A stretch of DNA of 64,000 nucleotides, from contig NZ_JAWQJT010000002.1 of assembly GCF_033441515.1 (NCBI RefSeq), forward strand, positions 1,798,001 through 1,862,000, in the 5' to 3' direction. This DNA comes from Amycolatopsis solani. GTDB taxonomy: Bacteria > Actinomycetota > Actinomycetes > Mycobacteriales > Pseudonocardiaceae. The notes under the pieces were generated by a model, which saw only the letters and a list, made by a program, of their open reading frames with translations, did not search any database and was not told the DNA's origin. How positions within the stretch are numbered: position 1 is the first letter of the stretch; each line of letters begins with the position of its first letter. The position numbers and the translations under genes are program-made. Shown in pieces: positions 1 to 8,197 of the stretch.

Positions 1-68
1 GACAGGGCCGCCTCAGCTGGCCCGGGTACGGCCCGGTGCCCACCCGGGTGAGCGCTCCCTGACCGGCG

Positions 69-803
69 TCACCGAACTTCGGCGAACGCGCTGTCGACGG
101 CGTCGGCGAAGGCGGCCATCGACGGGACTTCGAGGTCGTAGGACCACGCACTGTCCGGCGCGGGCGTGGCGCCCCACCCCGGCCGGTCGTGACGCCGGTT
201 GATCCACACCGACGGCAGGCCCTCGCGCTTCGCGGGAACGTGGTCGTGGAACAGGCTTTGCGCCACGTGCAGCAGTTCTCCGCGCTCGACACCCAGCGAC
301 GGCAGGGTTTCGTCCAGCGCGCGGAAGTGGTTCCCGGCGGGCTTGTACGCGCCGACGTCCTCGGCCGTGATGATCGCGGCGAAGGTCCCGCGGAGGCGCT
401 CGTTGCTGCCGGCGAACCCGTCGCGGTGGACGTTGGACAGGATGATCAGCCGATAGCGCTCGGCCAGCCGGGCGAGCGCGGCGGCCGAATCCGGGAACGC
501 CGGCCAGTCGGGCACGGACCGCCCGAGGCGGGCGGCCCAGTCGTCGCTCACGTCGGCGCCGAGACCGGCGCCGGTGCGGCGGAACGCTTCGGCCAGCACG
601 TCCGGGTACCGCGTAGCGGGCGCTTCCCGCTCGACGGCGGCTTCGTGGGCGGCGTAGGCGACCAGCAGTTCTTCGTCGGAGAGGCCGAGCCCCCGCTCGG
701 CGCCCCACGGCGACAGGACGGCCGCGATCCCGGCCTCCCAATCGATCAACGTGCCGTAGCAGTCGAAGCTGAGTGCCGTGAAGTTCGTCAGGTCCAGGCT
801 CAT
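69..803 (-). CDS. Haloacid dehalogenase type II-like HAD hydrolase
   Basis: This 244-residue protein belongs to the HAD superfamily, whose members transfer phosphate or displace halide through an aspartyl intermediate. Motif I is FDCYGTLID with nucleophile D14, motif II is ILSN at 121-124, and the motif III lysine is K154 in AYKPAG. The ending HVAQSLFHDHVPAKREG matches the 2-haloacid dehalogenase type II subfamily. No signal peptide is seen, so it is cytosolic. It starts at ATG 803, ten bases after the stop of the MFS gene on the same strand, so the two are probably co-transcribed. The substrate cannot be read from sequence: many HADs of this subgroup are phosphatases rather than dehalogenases. 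Confidence 0.9.
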   Translation of the reverse strand: MSLDLTNFTALSFDCYGTLIDWEAGIAAVLSPWGAERGLGLSDEELLVAYAAHEAAVEREAPATRYPDVLAEAFRRTGAGLGADVSDDWAARLGRSVPDWPAFPDSAAALARLAERYRLIILSNVHRDGFAGSNERLRGTFAAIITAEDVGAYKPAGNHFRALDETLPSLGVERGELLHVAQSLFHDHVPAKREGLPSVWINRRHDRPGWGATPAPDSAWSYDLEVPSMAAFADAVDSAFAEVR

Positions 804-812
804 CTCGTGTCC

Positions 813-1997
813 TCACTCCCGTCTCGGGATCCACTTCCACAACGCTCCGGCCGCCGCGAAACCCACCAGGCCGCTGGCCGCGATCCCCGCGCCGAGGCCG
901 GCCAGCGCGGTCGCCGCCGAAAGGATCAGCGGGCCCACGCCGGTGCCGATGTCCGCGAGCTCGTTCCAGATGCCCAGGTGGGTCGGGCGGCCCGCGGGAG
1001 GGGCGACGTCGGCGCCGAGCGTCATCACGATGCCCGAGCCGATCCCGTTGCCGAAGCCCATCACCATCGCCGCCACCGTCAGCAGGGCCGCGCCGCCGGC
1101 GAAGGGCATCATCAGGAACGACGTGCCGAGCACGAGGGTCGCGGGCACGGCCACCCAGCGGCGGCCGTAGCGGTCCATCACCTTGCCCGCCGGGTAGAAC
1201 GTCAGCGCGTCGACAGCACCGGCGACGCCGTAGATGATCGAACCGGTCGTCGGTGACAGCCCGATGTGCGCCGCCCACAGCGGGACCACCGTCTGCCGCG
1301 TCTGGCGGATCGCCGAGAGCAGCAGGATCCCGACGCCCAGCGTCGCGTACACCCGCCGCTGCTGCTTGAGCATCCCCCGCGTCGTGACCACGGGCGCGGC
1401 GGCCCGGGCGTCGGTAGGAACCGCCAGGTCGGGCACGCGCAGGACCAGCGCGGCCGCCGCGGCGATCGCGGCCAGGCTCACGTAGTACGCGCCCGGCAGC
1501 CCGGCGAACCGCATCGCCGCGGCACCCGCGAACGGCCCGAGGAACACGCCGATCCGCATGCTCCCGCCCAGCGTCGACAACGCCCTGGCCCGCATGTGCG
1601 GCGGGACGACTTCACTCAGGTACGACTGCCGGGCCAGGCTGTAGACCGCGGCGGCCGCCCCGATCAGCACGACCCCGGAGCCGTAGAGCAGCAGCGGCCA
1701 CGGCCCGCGGCCGACGTCGACGAGGCAGATCAGGACCCCCGCGACCAGGACGGCCGCCGCCAGGAGCATCGACCGGCGCTCCCCGACCCGGGTCGCCAGC
1801 ACCCCGGCGGGGATGTTCGCGGCCAGCGACCCGACGCCGAGCATCGCGGCGATCAGCGCCGCCGTGGACGTGGTGGCGCCGCGTTCGAGCGCGCTCAGCG
1901 CGATGACCGGCAGCAAGGCGCCTTCGGACAGCCCGAACAGCACCGCCGGACCGTACGCCGCCGCCGCGACCGAACGCAGGCGGAAGTCTTCGATCAT
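813..1997 (-). CDS. MFS transporter, 12-helix class
   Basis: A 394-residue integral membrane protein with about twelve hydrophobic stretches and the MFS loop signature after helix 2 (AGVLATRVGERRSMLL). The second half repeats the pattern (AGKVMDRYGRRWVAVP). The length and paired signatures fit a drug- or metabolite-exporting major facilitator of the plasma membrane. It is the first gene of a two-gene unit with the HAD hydrolase. The 187 bases upstream (1998-2184) hold no convincing gene; a direct repeat CGATCAT lies around the start codon. Substrate unknown. Confidence 0.9.
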   Translation of the reverse strand: MIEDFRLRSVAAAAYGPAVLFGLSEGALLPVIALSALERGATTSTAALIAAMLGVGSLAANIPAGVLATRVGERRSMLLAAAVLVAGVLICLVDVGRGPWPLLLYGSGVVLIGAAAAVYSLARQSYLSEVVPPHMRARALSTLGGSMRIGVFLGPFAGAAAMRFAGLPGAYYVSLAAIAAAAALVLRVPDLAVPTDARAAAPVVTTRGMLKQQRRVYATLGVGILLLSAIRQTRQTVVPLWAAHIGLSPTTGSIIYGVAGAVDALTFYPAGKVMDRYGRRWVAVPATLVLGTSFLMMPFAGGAALLTVAAMVMGFGNGIGSGIVMTLGADVAPPAGRPTHLGIWNELADIGTGVGPLILSAATALAGLGAGIAASGLVGFAAAGALWKWIPRRE

Positions 1998-2184
1998 GTC
2001 CGATCATCATGCGTCACCGGCGCCGGCCGCGGGGGCCGGGGTGATCATCGTCGCGTCCGCCGCCACGTCCATAGTGGACATCCAGGACGCGGTGCCGGTC
2101 GACGCGCCGCGGTTCAGAGCGCGCGTCGCGAGCTCTCGAAGCTTCCTGGCCGGTGCTGTGGCGCGGCTCAGAACCGGCCGGCGC

Positions 2185-2625
2185 TCAGCGGCGGCCGGCG
2201 GCCAGGACGACGAGGAACTGCCCGCCACCCGGCTGGACGTCGGCGGTCACCGGCAGTCCCGGCACCAGGCGCGAGAACCGGTCCACCAGCCAGTCCGCGG
2301 CCTCCCGCGCGTCCTGCTCGGTCGGGCAGCGGGCCACCATCTCCCGCCCGCCCTTGCGCTCCAGCCGCCCGGCCACGGTGATCAGCGGCGCGGGTTCGGC
2401 CACGTGCAACCGATCCGGCCAGGCGATGACCACCTTGACCGCCCCCTTGCGCGTGTTGCACCCGCGGTGCGCGAGCCGCTCGGGAACCTTGGCCTTCCGA
2501 TCAGCGGTCCGGCTGTCGACACTGGGCCCCCGCGGATCGTTCACCGACATGTCCGGGTCGACCGGCTCATCGCACACCCAGCAGCGCCAGCCATCGCGCT
2601 CGGCGACGTCATCGAGGAGACTCAC
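2185..2625 (-). CDS. Small protein with HNH-like zinc motif
   Basis: A 146-residue protein. Its N-terminal half carries C15-X2-C18 (CWVCDEP) followed by H53-X2-C56-N57 (HRGCNTRKG), the arrangement of the HNH nuclease fold's zinc ligands and terminal H/N. The usual central catalytic histidine is not obvious: VDSRTADRKAKV sits where it is expected, so nuclease activity is doubtful. The C-terminal half (about 75-146) looks like a small alpha/beta domain with no family I recognise. Orientation follows the MFS/HAD genes, but 187 bases separate them. Function is unassigned. Confidence 0.7.
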   Translation of the reverse strand: MSLLDDVAERDGWRCWVCDEPVDPDMSVNDPRGPSVDSRTADRKAKVPERLAHRGCNTRKGAVKVVIAWPDRLHVAEPAPLITVAGRLERKGGREMVARCPTEQDAREAADWLVDRFSRLVPGLPVTADVQPGGGQFLVVLAAGRR

Positions 2626-2679
2626 CCGAGCAAACTAGCCTGCCGGCCTCGGCCCCGCGCGGCGGCCCGCACTCGGTGG

Positions 2680-2854
2680 TCAGCGCCGGATGACGGTCTT
2701 CTTCGCCGCGACGACCTCACCGGTGTGACTGCTCTTCAGGTAGCCGGACGCGGCGAAGCTCCAGTGCCCGGCCCGCCCGTCGAACTTGGGCGACCAGCAC
2801 CGCGTCTGGCCAGGCAGTCCGGCGCGGCCGCGACCTGCGCGTGCGCCGGGGACT
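2680..2854 (-). pseudogene. Possible 3-prime fragment of a secreted protein gene
   Basis: On the minus strand a reading frame ending at a TGA (2680-2682) encodes RCWSPKFDGRAGHWSFAASG and then YLKSSHTGEVVAAKKTVIRR. This looks like a real protein C-terminus rather than random frame translation. No start codon with ribosome binding site precedes it, and its 5-prime side runs into the hairpin after the LPMO gene. It may be a decayed remnant, perhaps of a domain once attached to or following the LPMO. I do not recognise the family. Confidence 0.25.
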
Positions 2855-2893
2855 CCGCCCGCCCGGGAGACACGCGTGCTCCCGGGCGGGCGG
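2855..2893 (-). terminator. Strong hairpin after the LPMO gene
   Basis: A perfect 15-bp stem (CCGCCCGCCCGGGAG and its complement) encloses a 9-base loop ACACGCGTG. It starts 4 bases beyond the LPMO stop. There is no U-tract, as is usual in actinobacteria. It most likely ends LPMO transcription. Confidence 0.75.
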
Positions 2894-2896
2894 GGG

Positions 2897-3409
2897 TCAG
2901 CCCACCTGGAGGTCGATGCAGGAGTAGAACGCGTTCGTCGTGTCCGCGATGTTCCACACCGCCAGTACCGTCTGGCGTCCGGTGTGGCCGGACAGGTTCA
3001 CCTGGTGCGAAAGGGTTTGCGGCGGCTGCTCGTTGTTGCCGCTGATGTCCGCGACCTTCTGGCCGCCGATGTAGTACTCGTAGTTGGTCGTGCGGTGGCG
3101 GGCGGTGAACGTCCACGTGAAGGTGGCCGTCGTGCCGACCGGGGCGGCCTTCCAGCCCTTGCTGTCGTCGTTGAGCTCGGCGAACTGCGCGTTGCCGCCG
3201 TTGCAGGAGCGCAGCCCCTTCGGGCCTTCGACACTCTGGGGCTCGTACTTGATGTCGCCGCACGACACGGTGCCCTGCGCGCATTGCGCCTGGCGGCTGG
3301 CCGGGGAGTTCACGTAGCCGTGTGCGCTCGCGATACCGGCCGGGTTCACGACCACCAGGATCGGCGCCAGGAGGGCTCCCGTGGCGGCCGCGGTCAGTTT
3401 GCGGTTCAT
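2897..3409 (-). CDS. Secreted AA10 lytic polysaccharide monooxygenase
   Basis: A 170-residue copper enzyme that oxidatively cleaves chitin or cellulose outside the cell. A signal peptide of 29 residues ends in IASA, leaving H30 as the mature N-terminus. H30 and H105 (ARHRTTNYEYY) form the histidine brace, and F161 in NAFYSCID is the axial aromatic residue of AA10 enzymes. Four cysteines in the mature chain can form disulfides. It is a single-domain form without a carbohydrate-binding module. It diverges from lexA. A near-perfect DasR-type operator 112 bp upstream suggests induction by N-acetylglucosamine or chitin, which favours chitin as substrate. Confidence 0.95.
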   Translation of the reverse strand: MNRKLTAAATGALLAPILVVVNPAGIASAHGYVNSPASRQAQCAQGTVSCGDIKYEPQSVEGPKGLRSCNGGNAQFAELNDDSKGWKAAPVGTTATFTWTFTARHRTTNYEYYIGGQKVADISGNNEQPPQTLSHQVNLSGHTGRQTVLAVWNIADTTNAFYSCIDLQVG

Positions 3410-3520
3410 ACCAGCTCCTTCGGGGACGGGCTCGCCTTCCGCCGGGCACGGCGGAGCCGCGGTCCGGGCCCCCGTGGGGGCCCGCCGCCGGCGGGAAGGG
3501 TTGTGAGCGAAGGAAAATTG

Positions 3521-3532
3521 TGGTCTAGACCA
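3521..3532. promoter_or_regulatory. DasR-type (dre) operator, TGGTCTAGACCA
   Basis: The perfect 12-bp palindrome TGGTCTAGACCA equals the core of the dre site (consensus ANTGGTCTAGACCANT, from memory) bound by the GntR regulator DasR. DasR represses chitin and N-acetylglucosamine genes until aminosugar phosphates release it. The site lies 112 bp before the LPMO start and 149 bp before lexA. Control of the LPMO is the natural reading. Confidence 0.85.
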
Positions 3533-3556
3533 TACGTCGATTCGTTACCGAGGTCA

Positions 3557-3600
3557 ACAGTTGGCAAAGTCCCGGTTCCTGTTGGTAAGGAGCCAACTGT
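3557..3600. repeat. Widely spaced inverted repeat before lexA
   Basis: ACAGTTGGC at 3557-3565 and GCCAACTGT at 3592-3600 form a perfect 9-bp inverted repeat with 26 bases between. It lies in the lexA leader/promoter region, between the dre site and the lexA start. It could be a pair of half-operators or a leader hairpin. No complete actinobacterial SOS box (CGAAC-N4-GTTCG) is visible, so LexA autoregulation is not shown by sequence. Confidence 0.4.
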
Positions 3601-3680
3601 CACCCGATGTTCCGGTCAGCGGGACCCGCCGGGCAGGACCGGTCGGCGCCGGAGGGACGCGAGCCTCTAGGATCACGCCC

Positions 3681-4334
3681 GTGACCACCTACGACGACAC
3701 TTTCGAGCACCTCGACGCCGCGGCCCTGCCGGAACGGCAGCAGAAGATCCTCGTGGCGATCCGGGACTGGGTGGTCCGGTACGGCTACTCCCCCAGCACC
3801 CGCGAGATCGGCGAAGCGGTCGGGCTGCAGTCGACGTCCTCGGTCTCGAAGCACCTCGCGAGCCTGGAGGACAAGGGCTTCCTGCGCCGCGGCGTGGGCG
3901 TCTCGCGCCCGATGGACGTGCGCGCGTTCCTGCAGGGCGGCGAAGCACGGGAAGACGCCGACTCGGTCCCCGTGCCGGTCGTCGGCGACATCGCCGCCGG
4001 CACGCCGATCTCGGCCGTCGAGCACGTCGACGACGTGCTGAAGCTGCCGCGCGACCTCACCGGGCGCGGCACCGTCTTCGGGCTGCGCGTCCGCGGCGAC
4101 TCGATGATCGACGCCGCCATCTGCGACGGCGACATCGTCGTGGTCAAGCAGCAGAACGAGGCCCACTCCGGCCAGATCGTCGCGGCGATGATCGACGAGG
4201 AGGCGACGGTCAAGGTGTACCGCCACCGCGGCGGGCACGTCTACCTCGAGCCCCGCAACCCCGCCTACGACGTCATCGACGGCGACCGGGCGGCGATCCT
4301 CGGCGTGGTCGTGTCGGTGCTGCGGAGCGTCTGA
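3681..4334 (+). CDS. lexA: SOS repressor LexA
   Basis: A 217-residue repressor of DNA-damage genes. The N-terminal winged helix (about 20-75, SPSTREIGEAVGLQSTSSVS) matches the LexA DNA-binding domain. The C-terminal S24 peptidase domain carries the self-cleavage bond A106-G107 (DIAAGTP), nucleophile S141 (GDSMIDAAICDGD) and general base K178 (EATVKVY). RecA filaments on single-stranded DNA trigger self-cleavage. The GTG at 3681 is chosen because homology begins there; the open frame runs 40 codons further upstream without support. It converges on the P450 gene with only 6 bases between stops. Confidence 0.96.
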   Translation: MTTYDDTFEHLDAAALPERQQKILVAIRDWVVRYGYSPSTREIGEAVGLQSTSSVSKHLASLEDKGFLRRGVGVSRPMDVRAFLQGGEAREDADSVPVPVVGDIAAGTPISAVEHVDDVLKLPRDLTGRGTVFGLRVRGDSMIDAAICDGDIVVVKQQNEAHSGQIVAAMIDEEATVKVYRHRGGHVYLEPRNPAYDVIDGDRAAILGVVVSVLRSV

Positions 4335-4340
4335 CGCGCC

Positions 4341-5546
4341 TCACCAGGTGACCGGCAGTTCGTACACGCCGTACACGGATCCGTCGTGCTTGAACGGGAT
4401 CCGCTCGACGCCGGTCGCCAGCGCGAGCGTCGGGATCCGCCGGTAGAGCGTGCGGTAGACGACCTGGAGCTCGAGCCGGGCCAGCGGCTGGCCGAGGCAC
4501 TGGTGCACGCCGAAGCCGAAGGCGACGTGCCGGTGCGCGTCGCGGGTCAGGTCGAGCCGGTCGCCGTCCGGGAACGCCGACGGGTCGCGGTTGGCGATGT
4601 CGTTGGCCATGATCAGGCCTTCGCCCGCGCGGACGGTGACCCCCGCGACCTCGATGTCTTCGAGCGCGACGCGGCGGCGGCCGTTGTGCGTGATGTTCAG
4701 GTACCGCAACAGTTCCTCGACAGCCGACGCCACCAGCGCCGGGTCGTCGGACTCGCGCAGCAGCGCCAGCTGGTCCGGGTGCTCCAGCAGGGCCAGCGTG
4801 CCGAGGGCGATCATGTTCGCCGTCGTTTCGTGGCCGGCGATGAGCAGCAGCACGCCCATCTGCGCCGCTTCCGTCCGTGACAGCTCCCCCGCGCGCACGC
4901 GTTCGGCGAGCCCGGACAGCAGGTCGCCGGCGGGGTTCTCGAGCTTCTCCCCCACCAGCCGGTCGAGGTAGCCGACGAGCGCCTGGTGCCCGGCGGCGCG
5001 CTCTTCCGGCTTCGCGTCGCGCCGGATGATGACCTTGCTGTTGTCCTGGAAGAACCCGTGGTCGGCGTAGGGCACGCCGAGCAGCTCGCAGATCACCAGT
5101 GACGGCACCGGTAGCGCGAACGCCTCCACCAGGTCGACCGGCTTCGGACCGGCCAGCAGCTCGTCGATCAGGTCGTCGACGATCCGCTGCACCGCCGGGC
5201 GCAGGGCCGCGGTGCGGCGGATCGTGAACGGCGCGGTCACCATCTTGCGCAGCCGCGCGTGCTCGGGGTTGTCCATCAGGATGAAGCTGATGCCGGTGCC
5301 GCCCTTCGGCAGCGGCGCCGGGCTCGGGTAACCGGGGCGCGTGACGTCGGCACTGACCCGGGGATCGGCCAGCAGCGTGCGCTGGTCGGCGTAGCGGGTC
5401 ACCAGCCACGGCGTGCTGCCGTCCCACAGCCGGACCCGCGCGAGCGGCGCCTCCGCCTGCAGTGCGCGGGCCGCGGGCGGCGGGTCGAACGGGCAGCCCG
5501 CGGCGCGTGCCATCGGGAACCCCGGGATTTCGGCGGTGCTCGTCAT
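4341..5546 (-). CDS. Cytochrome P450 (bacterial class I)
   Basis: A soluble 401-residue P450. The I-helix oxygen-activation motif is AGHETT at 237-242, the K-helix ExxR is E278-R281, and the haem ligand is C350 in FGFGVHQCLGQPLAR. The sequence resembles CYP105/107-type actinobacterial hydroxylases of secondary metabolites or xenobiotics. No ferredoxin gene adjoins it. A GGAGGAACG ribosome binding site precedes ATG 5546. It diverges from an MFS efflux pump across 99 bp, suggesting a linked oxidise-and-export role. Substrate unknown. Confidence 0.95.
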   Translation of the reverse strand: MTSTAEIPGFPMARAAGCPFDPPPAARALQAEAPLARVRLWDGSTPWLVTRYADQRTLLADPRVSADVTRPGYPSPAPLPKGGTGISFILMDNPEHARLRKMVTAPFTIRRTAALRPAVQRIVDDLIDELLAGPKPVDLVEAFALPVPSLVICELLGVPYADHGFFQDNSKVIIRRDAKPEERAAGHQALVGYLDRLVGEKLENPAGDLLSGLAERVRAGELSRTEAAQMGVLLLIAGHETTANMIALGTLALLEHPDQLALLRESDDPALVASAVEELLRYLNITHNGRRRVALEDIEVAGVTVRAGEGLIMANDIANRDPSAFPDGDRLDLTRDAHRHVAFGFGVHQCLGQPLARLELQVVYRTLYRRIPTLALATGVERIPFKHDGSVYGVYELPVTW

Positions 5547-5596
5547 CGTTCCTCCGCGGTCGCCGTCGGTTCGTGATCAGTCAACCGAAGGCTGCT

Positions 5597-5618
5597 AAGC
5601 TAAGTCAAGCGACTGCTT
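5597..5618. promoter_or_regulatory. Candidate shared operator between P450 and MFS genes
   Basis: The sequence AAGC-TA-AGTC-AAGC-GACT-GCTT forms a gapped palindrome in the only AT-leaning stretch of the divergent P450/MFS intergenic region. It sits where both promoters are expected. No regulator gene adjoins, so the binding protein is unknown. Confidence 0.3.
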
Positions 5619-5645
5619 TAATTCGGACATCCCGACGGAGGACCC

Positions 5646-7100
5646 GTGCCCGACCCCGCCACCCCGACCGCCGAGGCGCCGTCCCGCGCGAACCTCGTCG
5701 TCGGGGTCCTCGCCTTCGCGGGCATCGTCGTCTCACTGATGCAGACGCTGGTCATCCCGCTGATCCCGGCCCTGCCCGGGCTGCTGCACGCCTCCGCCGC
5801 CGACGCCACCTGGGCGATCACCGCCACCCTGCTCGCCGGCGCGGTGGCGACGCCGACGGTCGGCAGGCTCGGCGACATGTACGGCAAGCGGCGGATGCTG
5901 CTGTTCAGCCTCGGCGCACTGGTAGCGGGCTCGACGATCGGCGCGCTGTCCGACAGCCTGGCGCCGATGGTCGCCGGCCGGGCGCTGCAGGGCCTCGCGG
6001 CCGGTGTCATCCCGCTCGGGATCAGCATCATGCGCGACGAACTGCCCGCCGAGCGGCTCGGTTCCGCCACCGCGCTGATGAGCGCGTCCCTCGGCGTCGG
6101 CGGCGCGCTCGGGCTGCCCGCCGCGGCGCTGCTGGCGGAAAACGCCGACTGGCACGTGCTGTTCTGGACCGCGGCGGCGCTGGGGCTGGTGGTGGTCGGC
6201 CTCGTCGTCGCGCTGGTGCCGGAGTCCCCGGTCCGCACGGGCGGCCGGTTCGACGTCCCGGGCGCGGCCGGGCTTTCGATCGCGCTCGTCTGCCTGCTGC
6301 TGGCCATTTCGAAGGGCGCCGACTGGGGCTGGGGCAGCCCGGCGACGCTGGGCCTGTTCGCGGCCGCGGTCGTCGTCCTGCTGCTGTGGGGCCGCTGGGA
6401 GCTGCGGACGGCGCAGCCGCTGGTGGACCTGCGCACGACCGCGCGGCGTCAGGTGCTGCTGACGAACATCGCGTCGGCGGTGTTCGGCTTCGCGATGTTC
6501 GCGATGTCCCTGGTCCTGCCCCAGCTGCTGCAGCTGCCCGCGGCGACCGGCTACGGGCTCGGCAAGTCGATGCTGGCGGTGGGCCTGGTGATGGCGCCAT
6601 CGGGGCTGGTGATGATGGCGCTCGCCCCGGTGTCGGCCCGCGTTTCGCGCACGCGCGGCCCGAAGACGACGCTGATGCTCGGCGCGGTCGTCGTCGCGGC
6701 CGGGTACGCGCTCGGCATCGTGCTGATGAGCGCGGCCTGGCAGCTGGTGGTCGTGTCGAGCATCATCGGCGCGGGCATCGGGCTGGCGTACGGCGCCATG
6801 CCGGCGCTGGTGATGGGTGCGGTGCCGGTTTCGGAAACCGCGGCGGCGAACAGCCTCAACACGCTGATGCGGTCGATCGGGACGTCGGTGTCGAGCGCGA
6901 CGGCCGGCTTGGTGCTGGCCCGGCTGACCATCCACTTCGGACCGGCGACTCTCCCGTCCCAGAACGGGTTTCGGCTGGTGCTGGCGATGGGCGCGGCCGC
7001 GGCGCTGATCGCACTGGCCGTCGCCGCGTTCCTGCCCCGGCGCGCCCCCGCGGCCTCGGCGCCCGCGAGCGTCGAGCCGGCCGCCGCGGTGGGCCGCTGA
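5646..7100 (+). CDS. DHA2-family MFS efflux pump, 14-helix class
   Basis: A 484-residue membrane protein with about fourteen hydrophobic segments. The DHA2 drug:proton antiporter loop signature is GRLGDMYGKRRMLLFSL (about 78-94). Motif C-like glycine and proline pattern (GVGGALGLPAAALL) in helix 5 marks an exporter. Start is GTG 5646, with GGAGG eight bases upstream. Divergent from the P450 and convergent with the DUF4287 gene. The likely role is efflux of a drug-like compound, perhaps the P450 product; that link is inference from position only. Confidence 0.9.
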   Translation: MPDPATPTAEAPSRANLVVGVLAFAGIVVSLMQTLVIPLIPALPGLLHASAADATWAITATLLAGAVATPTVGRLGDMYGKRRMLLFSLGALVAGSTIGALSDSLAPMVAGRALQGLAAGVIPLGISIMRDELPAERLGSATALMSASLGVGGALGLPAAALLAENADWHVLFWTAAALGLVVVGLVVALVPESPVRTGGRFDVPGAAGLSIALVCLLLAISKGADWGWGSPATLGLFAAAVVVLLLWGRWELRTAQPLVDLRTTARRQVLLTNIASAVFGFAMFAMSLVLPQLLQLPAATGYGLGKSMLAVGLVMAPSGLVMMALAPVSARVSRTRGPKTTLMLGAVVVAAGYALGIVLMSAAWQLVVVSSIIGAGIGLAYGAMPALVMGAVPVSETAAANSLNTLMRSIGTSVSSATAGLVLARLTIHFGPATLPSQNGFRLVLAMGAAAALIALAVAAFLPRRAPAASAPASVEPAAAVGR

Positions 7101-7123
7101 CCGCCCGGGTCACGCCCGGGCGG
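7101..7123. terminator. Bidirectional hairpin between convergent genes
   Basis: CCGCCCGGG-TCACG-CCCGGGCGG is a perfect 9-bp stem immediately after the MFS stop. It also contains the DUF4287 stop codon. It can end transcription from both sides. Confidence 0.65.
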
Positions 7124-7361
7124 CCAGGCCGTCGAGGTGGAGCACCCCGTCGGTGTGGTGCGCCGCCACGAACTCCGGGCCCTTCGTCACCAGGCGGGCG
7201 ATCGCCGTCGCGTGGCCGTGACCGAGGCCGTGGTCGGTCTTCAGCCACGTGACGATCTCGGCGTGCTTCGTGAGGTTCTTGCTCGCCGCCAGGTCGAGGA
7301 AGGCGCGCGGGGTGATGCCGGTCTGCTTCTCGGCGTTGTCGAGGTAGGCCTGGAAGGACAT
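7110..7361 (-). CDS. DUF4287 domain protein
   Basis: A small protein of 83 residues that is entirely a DUF4287 domain: SFQAYLDNAEKQTGITPRAF, then a helical segment with DHGLGHGHATAIARLV. Members are small cytosolic alpha-helical proteins widespread in bacteria, often beside activator-like proteins. No catalytic role is established to my knowledge. It stands alone, convergent with the MFS gene. ATG 7361 is preceded by GGAGCTCC, a weak ribosome binding site. Confidence 0.85.
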   Translation of the reverse strand: MSFQAYLDNAEKQTGITPRAFLDLAASKNLTKHAEIVTWLKTDHGLGHGHATAIARLVTKGPEFVAAHHTDGVLHLDGLAARA

Positions 7362-7422
7362 CGGGAGCTCCGTGGGTCGGTCCGGTTGCGTGCCCCCAAG
7401 TTCTCACCGACAACTTTTTTTG

Positions 7423-8184
7423 TCAAGGCTTCGCCGCGAGCACCGCCAGCGTCGTGTACGGCAGCACGAAGGGACGCTCGATCGCCGCGCCGACCGCGGC
7501 CAGCACGTCGGCGAGGACGTCCGGCTCCAGCCGCGTCAGGCCGCCGGTCGTCGGCAGGAAGTCCAGCCATTCTTCGCGCGTGTACCGCTTCTCCCAGGTG
7601 AACCGCCGCAGCTCCGGCTCGCCGAAGCTCTCCGAGGCCCGGATGCCGTCGACGAACCGGGTGAACATGACCTCGTACAACTCGGCGGCACTGCGCGGCT
7701 CCGCCGTGAACGGCGAGCCGGGCATCGCGGCCTTGAGCGCGTCCGCGACCGCGGCGGGCGGCTGGAAGACGTGGGCGAAGACGGCGAGCAGCCCGCCGGG
7801 CCGCAGCACGCCGGCCGCCTTGGCCGGCCCCGCGGCGGGGTCGACCCAGTGCCAGGCCTGTCCGGCGACGACCGCGTCGAACGTGCGCCCGGCCGGGTCC
7901 CAGTCCTCGAACGTGGCGACTTCGACGTCGGTCCCCCGGTCGCGCGCGAACGCGGCCATCCGCGGGTCGGGATCGACGCCGAGCACCCGGCACCCGGCGG
8001 CGGCGAACTGCCGGGCCTCGATGCCGGTGCCGCAGCCGACGTCGAGGAAGTCCGGCCCCGGACTGGCGGCGCGGACCCCGGTCACGAGCTCTTCCGGGTA
8101 CGACGGGCGCGCGCGGTCGTAGCGCTCGGCGTCGACGCCGAAGGATTCAGCCATGCGGCGTGCTTCATGCGGTTGAGTGGGCAT
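7423..8184 (-). CDS. Class I SAM-dependent methyltransferase
   Basis: A 253-residue Rossmann-fold methyltransferase. SAM-binding motif I is FLDVGCGTGIEARQFAAAG (about 46-64), followed by the acidic VDPDP loop. The family resembles small-molecule methyltransferases with an FGVDAERYDRARPSYPEEL N-terminus. Two starts are possible: ATG 8184 and ATG 8154 (MAESFGVD). The conserved region begins at the second, and an operator palindrome covers 8184, so 8154 may be the true start. It diverges from a TetR regulator that probably represses it. Substrate unknown. Confidence 0.85.
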   Translation of the reverse strand: MPTQPHEARRMAESFGVDAERYDRARPSYPEELVTGVRAASPGPDFLDVGCGTGIEARQFAAAGCRVLGVDPDPRMAAFARDRGTDVEVATFEDWDPAGRTFDAVVAGQAWHWVDPAAGPAKAAGVLRPGGLLAVFAHVFQPPAAVADALKAAMPGSPFTAEPRSAAELYEVMFTRFVDGIRASESFGEPELRRFTWEKRYTREEWLDFLPTTGGLTRLEPDVLADVLAAVGAAIERPFVLPYTTLAVLAAKP

Positions 8185-8194
8185 GCGCCCACTC
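8175..8194. promoter_or_regulatory. TetR operator 1 (palindrome over the methyltransferase start)
   Basis: GAGTGGGC-ATGC-GCCCACTC is a perfect 8-bp inverted repeat in the 72-bp divergent region. It spans the upstream methyltransferase start codon. A second, similar palindrome follows at 8198-8211. Paired sites beside a divergent tetR gene are typical of autoregulated repressors. Confidence 0.7.
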
Positions 8195-8197
8195 TAA

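Noticed and set aside
3561..3680. Extended N-terminus of LexA
   Set aside because: The 40 extra codons lie over the inverted repeat and leader, and LexA homology starts at GTG 3681.
4341..7100. A secondary-metabolite cluster around the P450
   Set aside because: Only one P450 and one efflux pump; no synthase, carrier or tailoring set adjoins.
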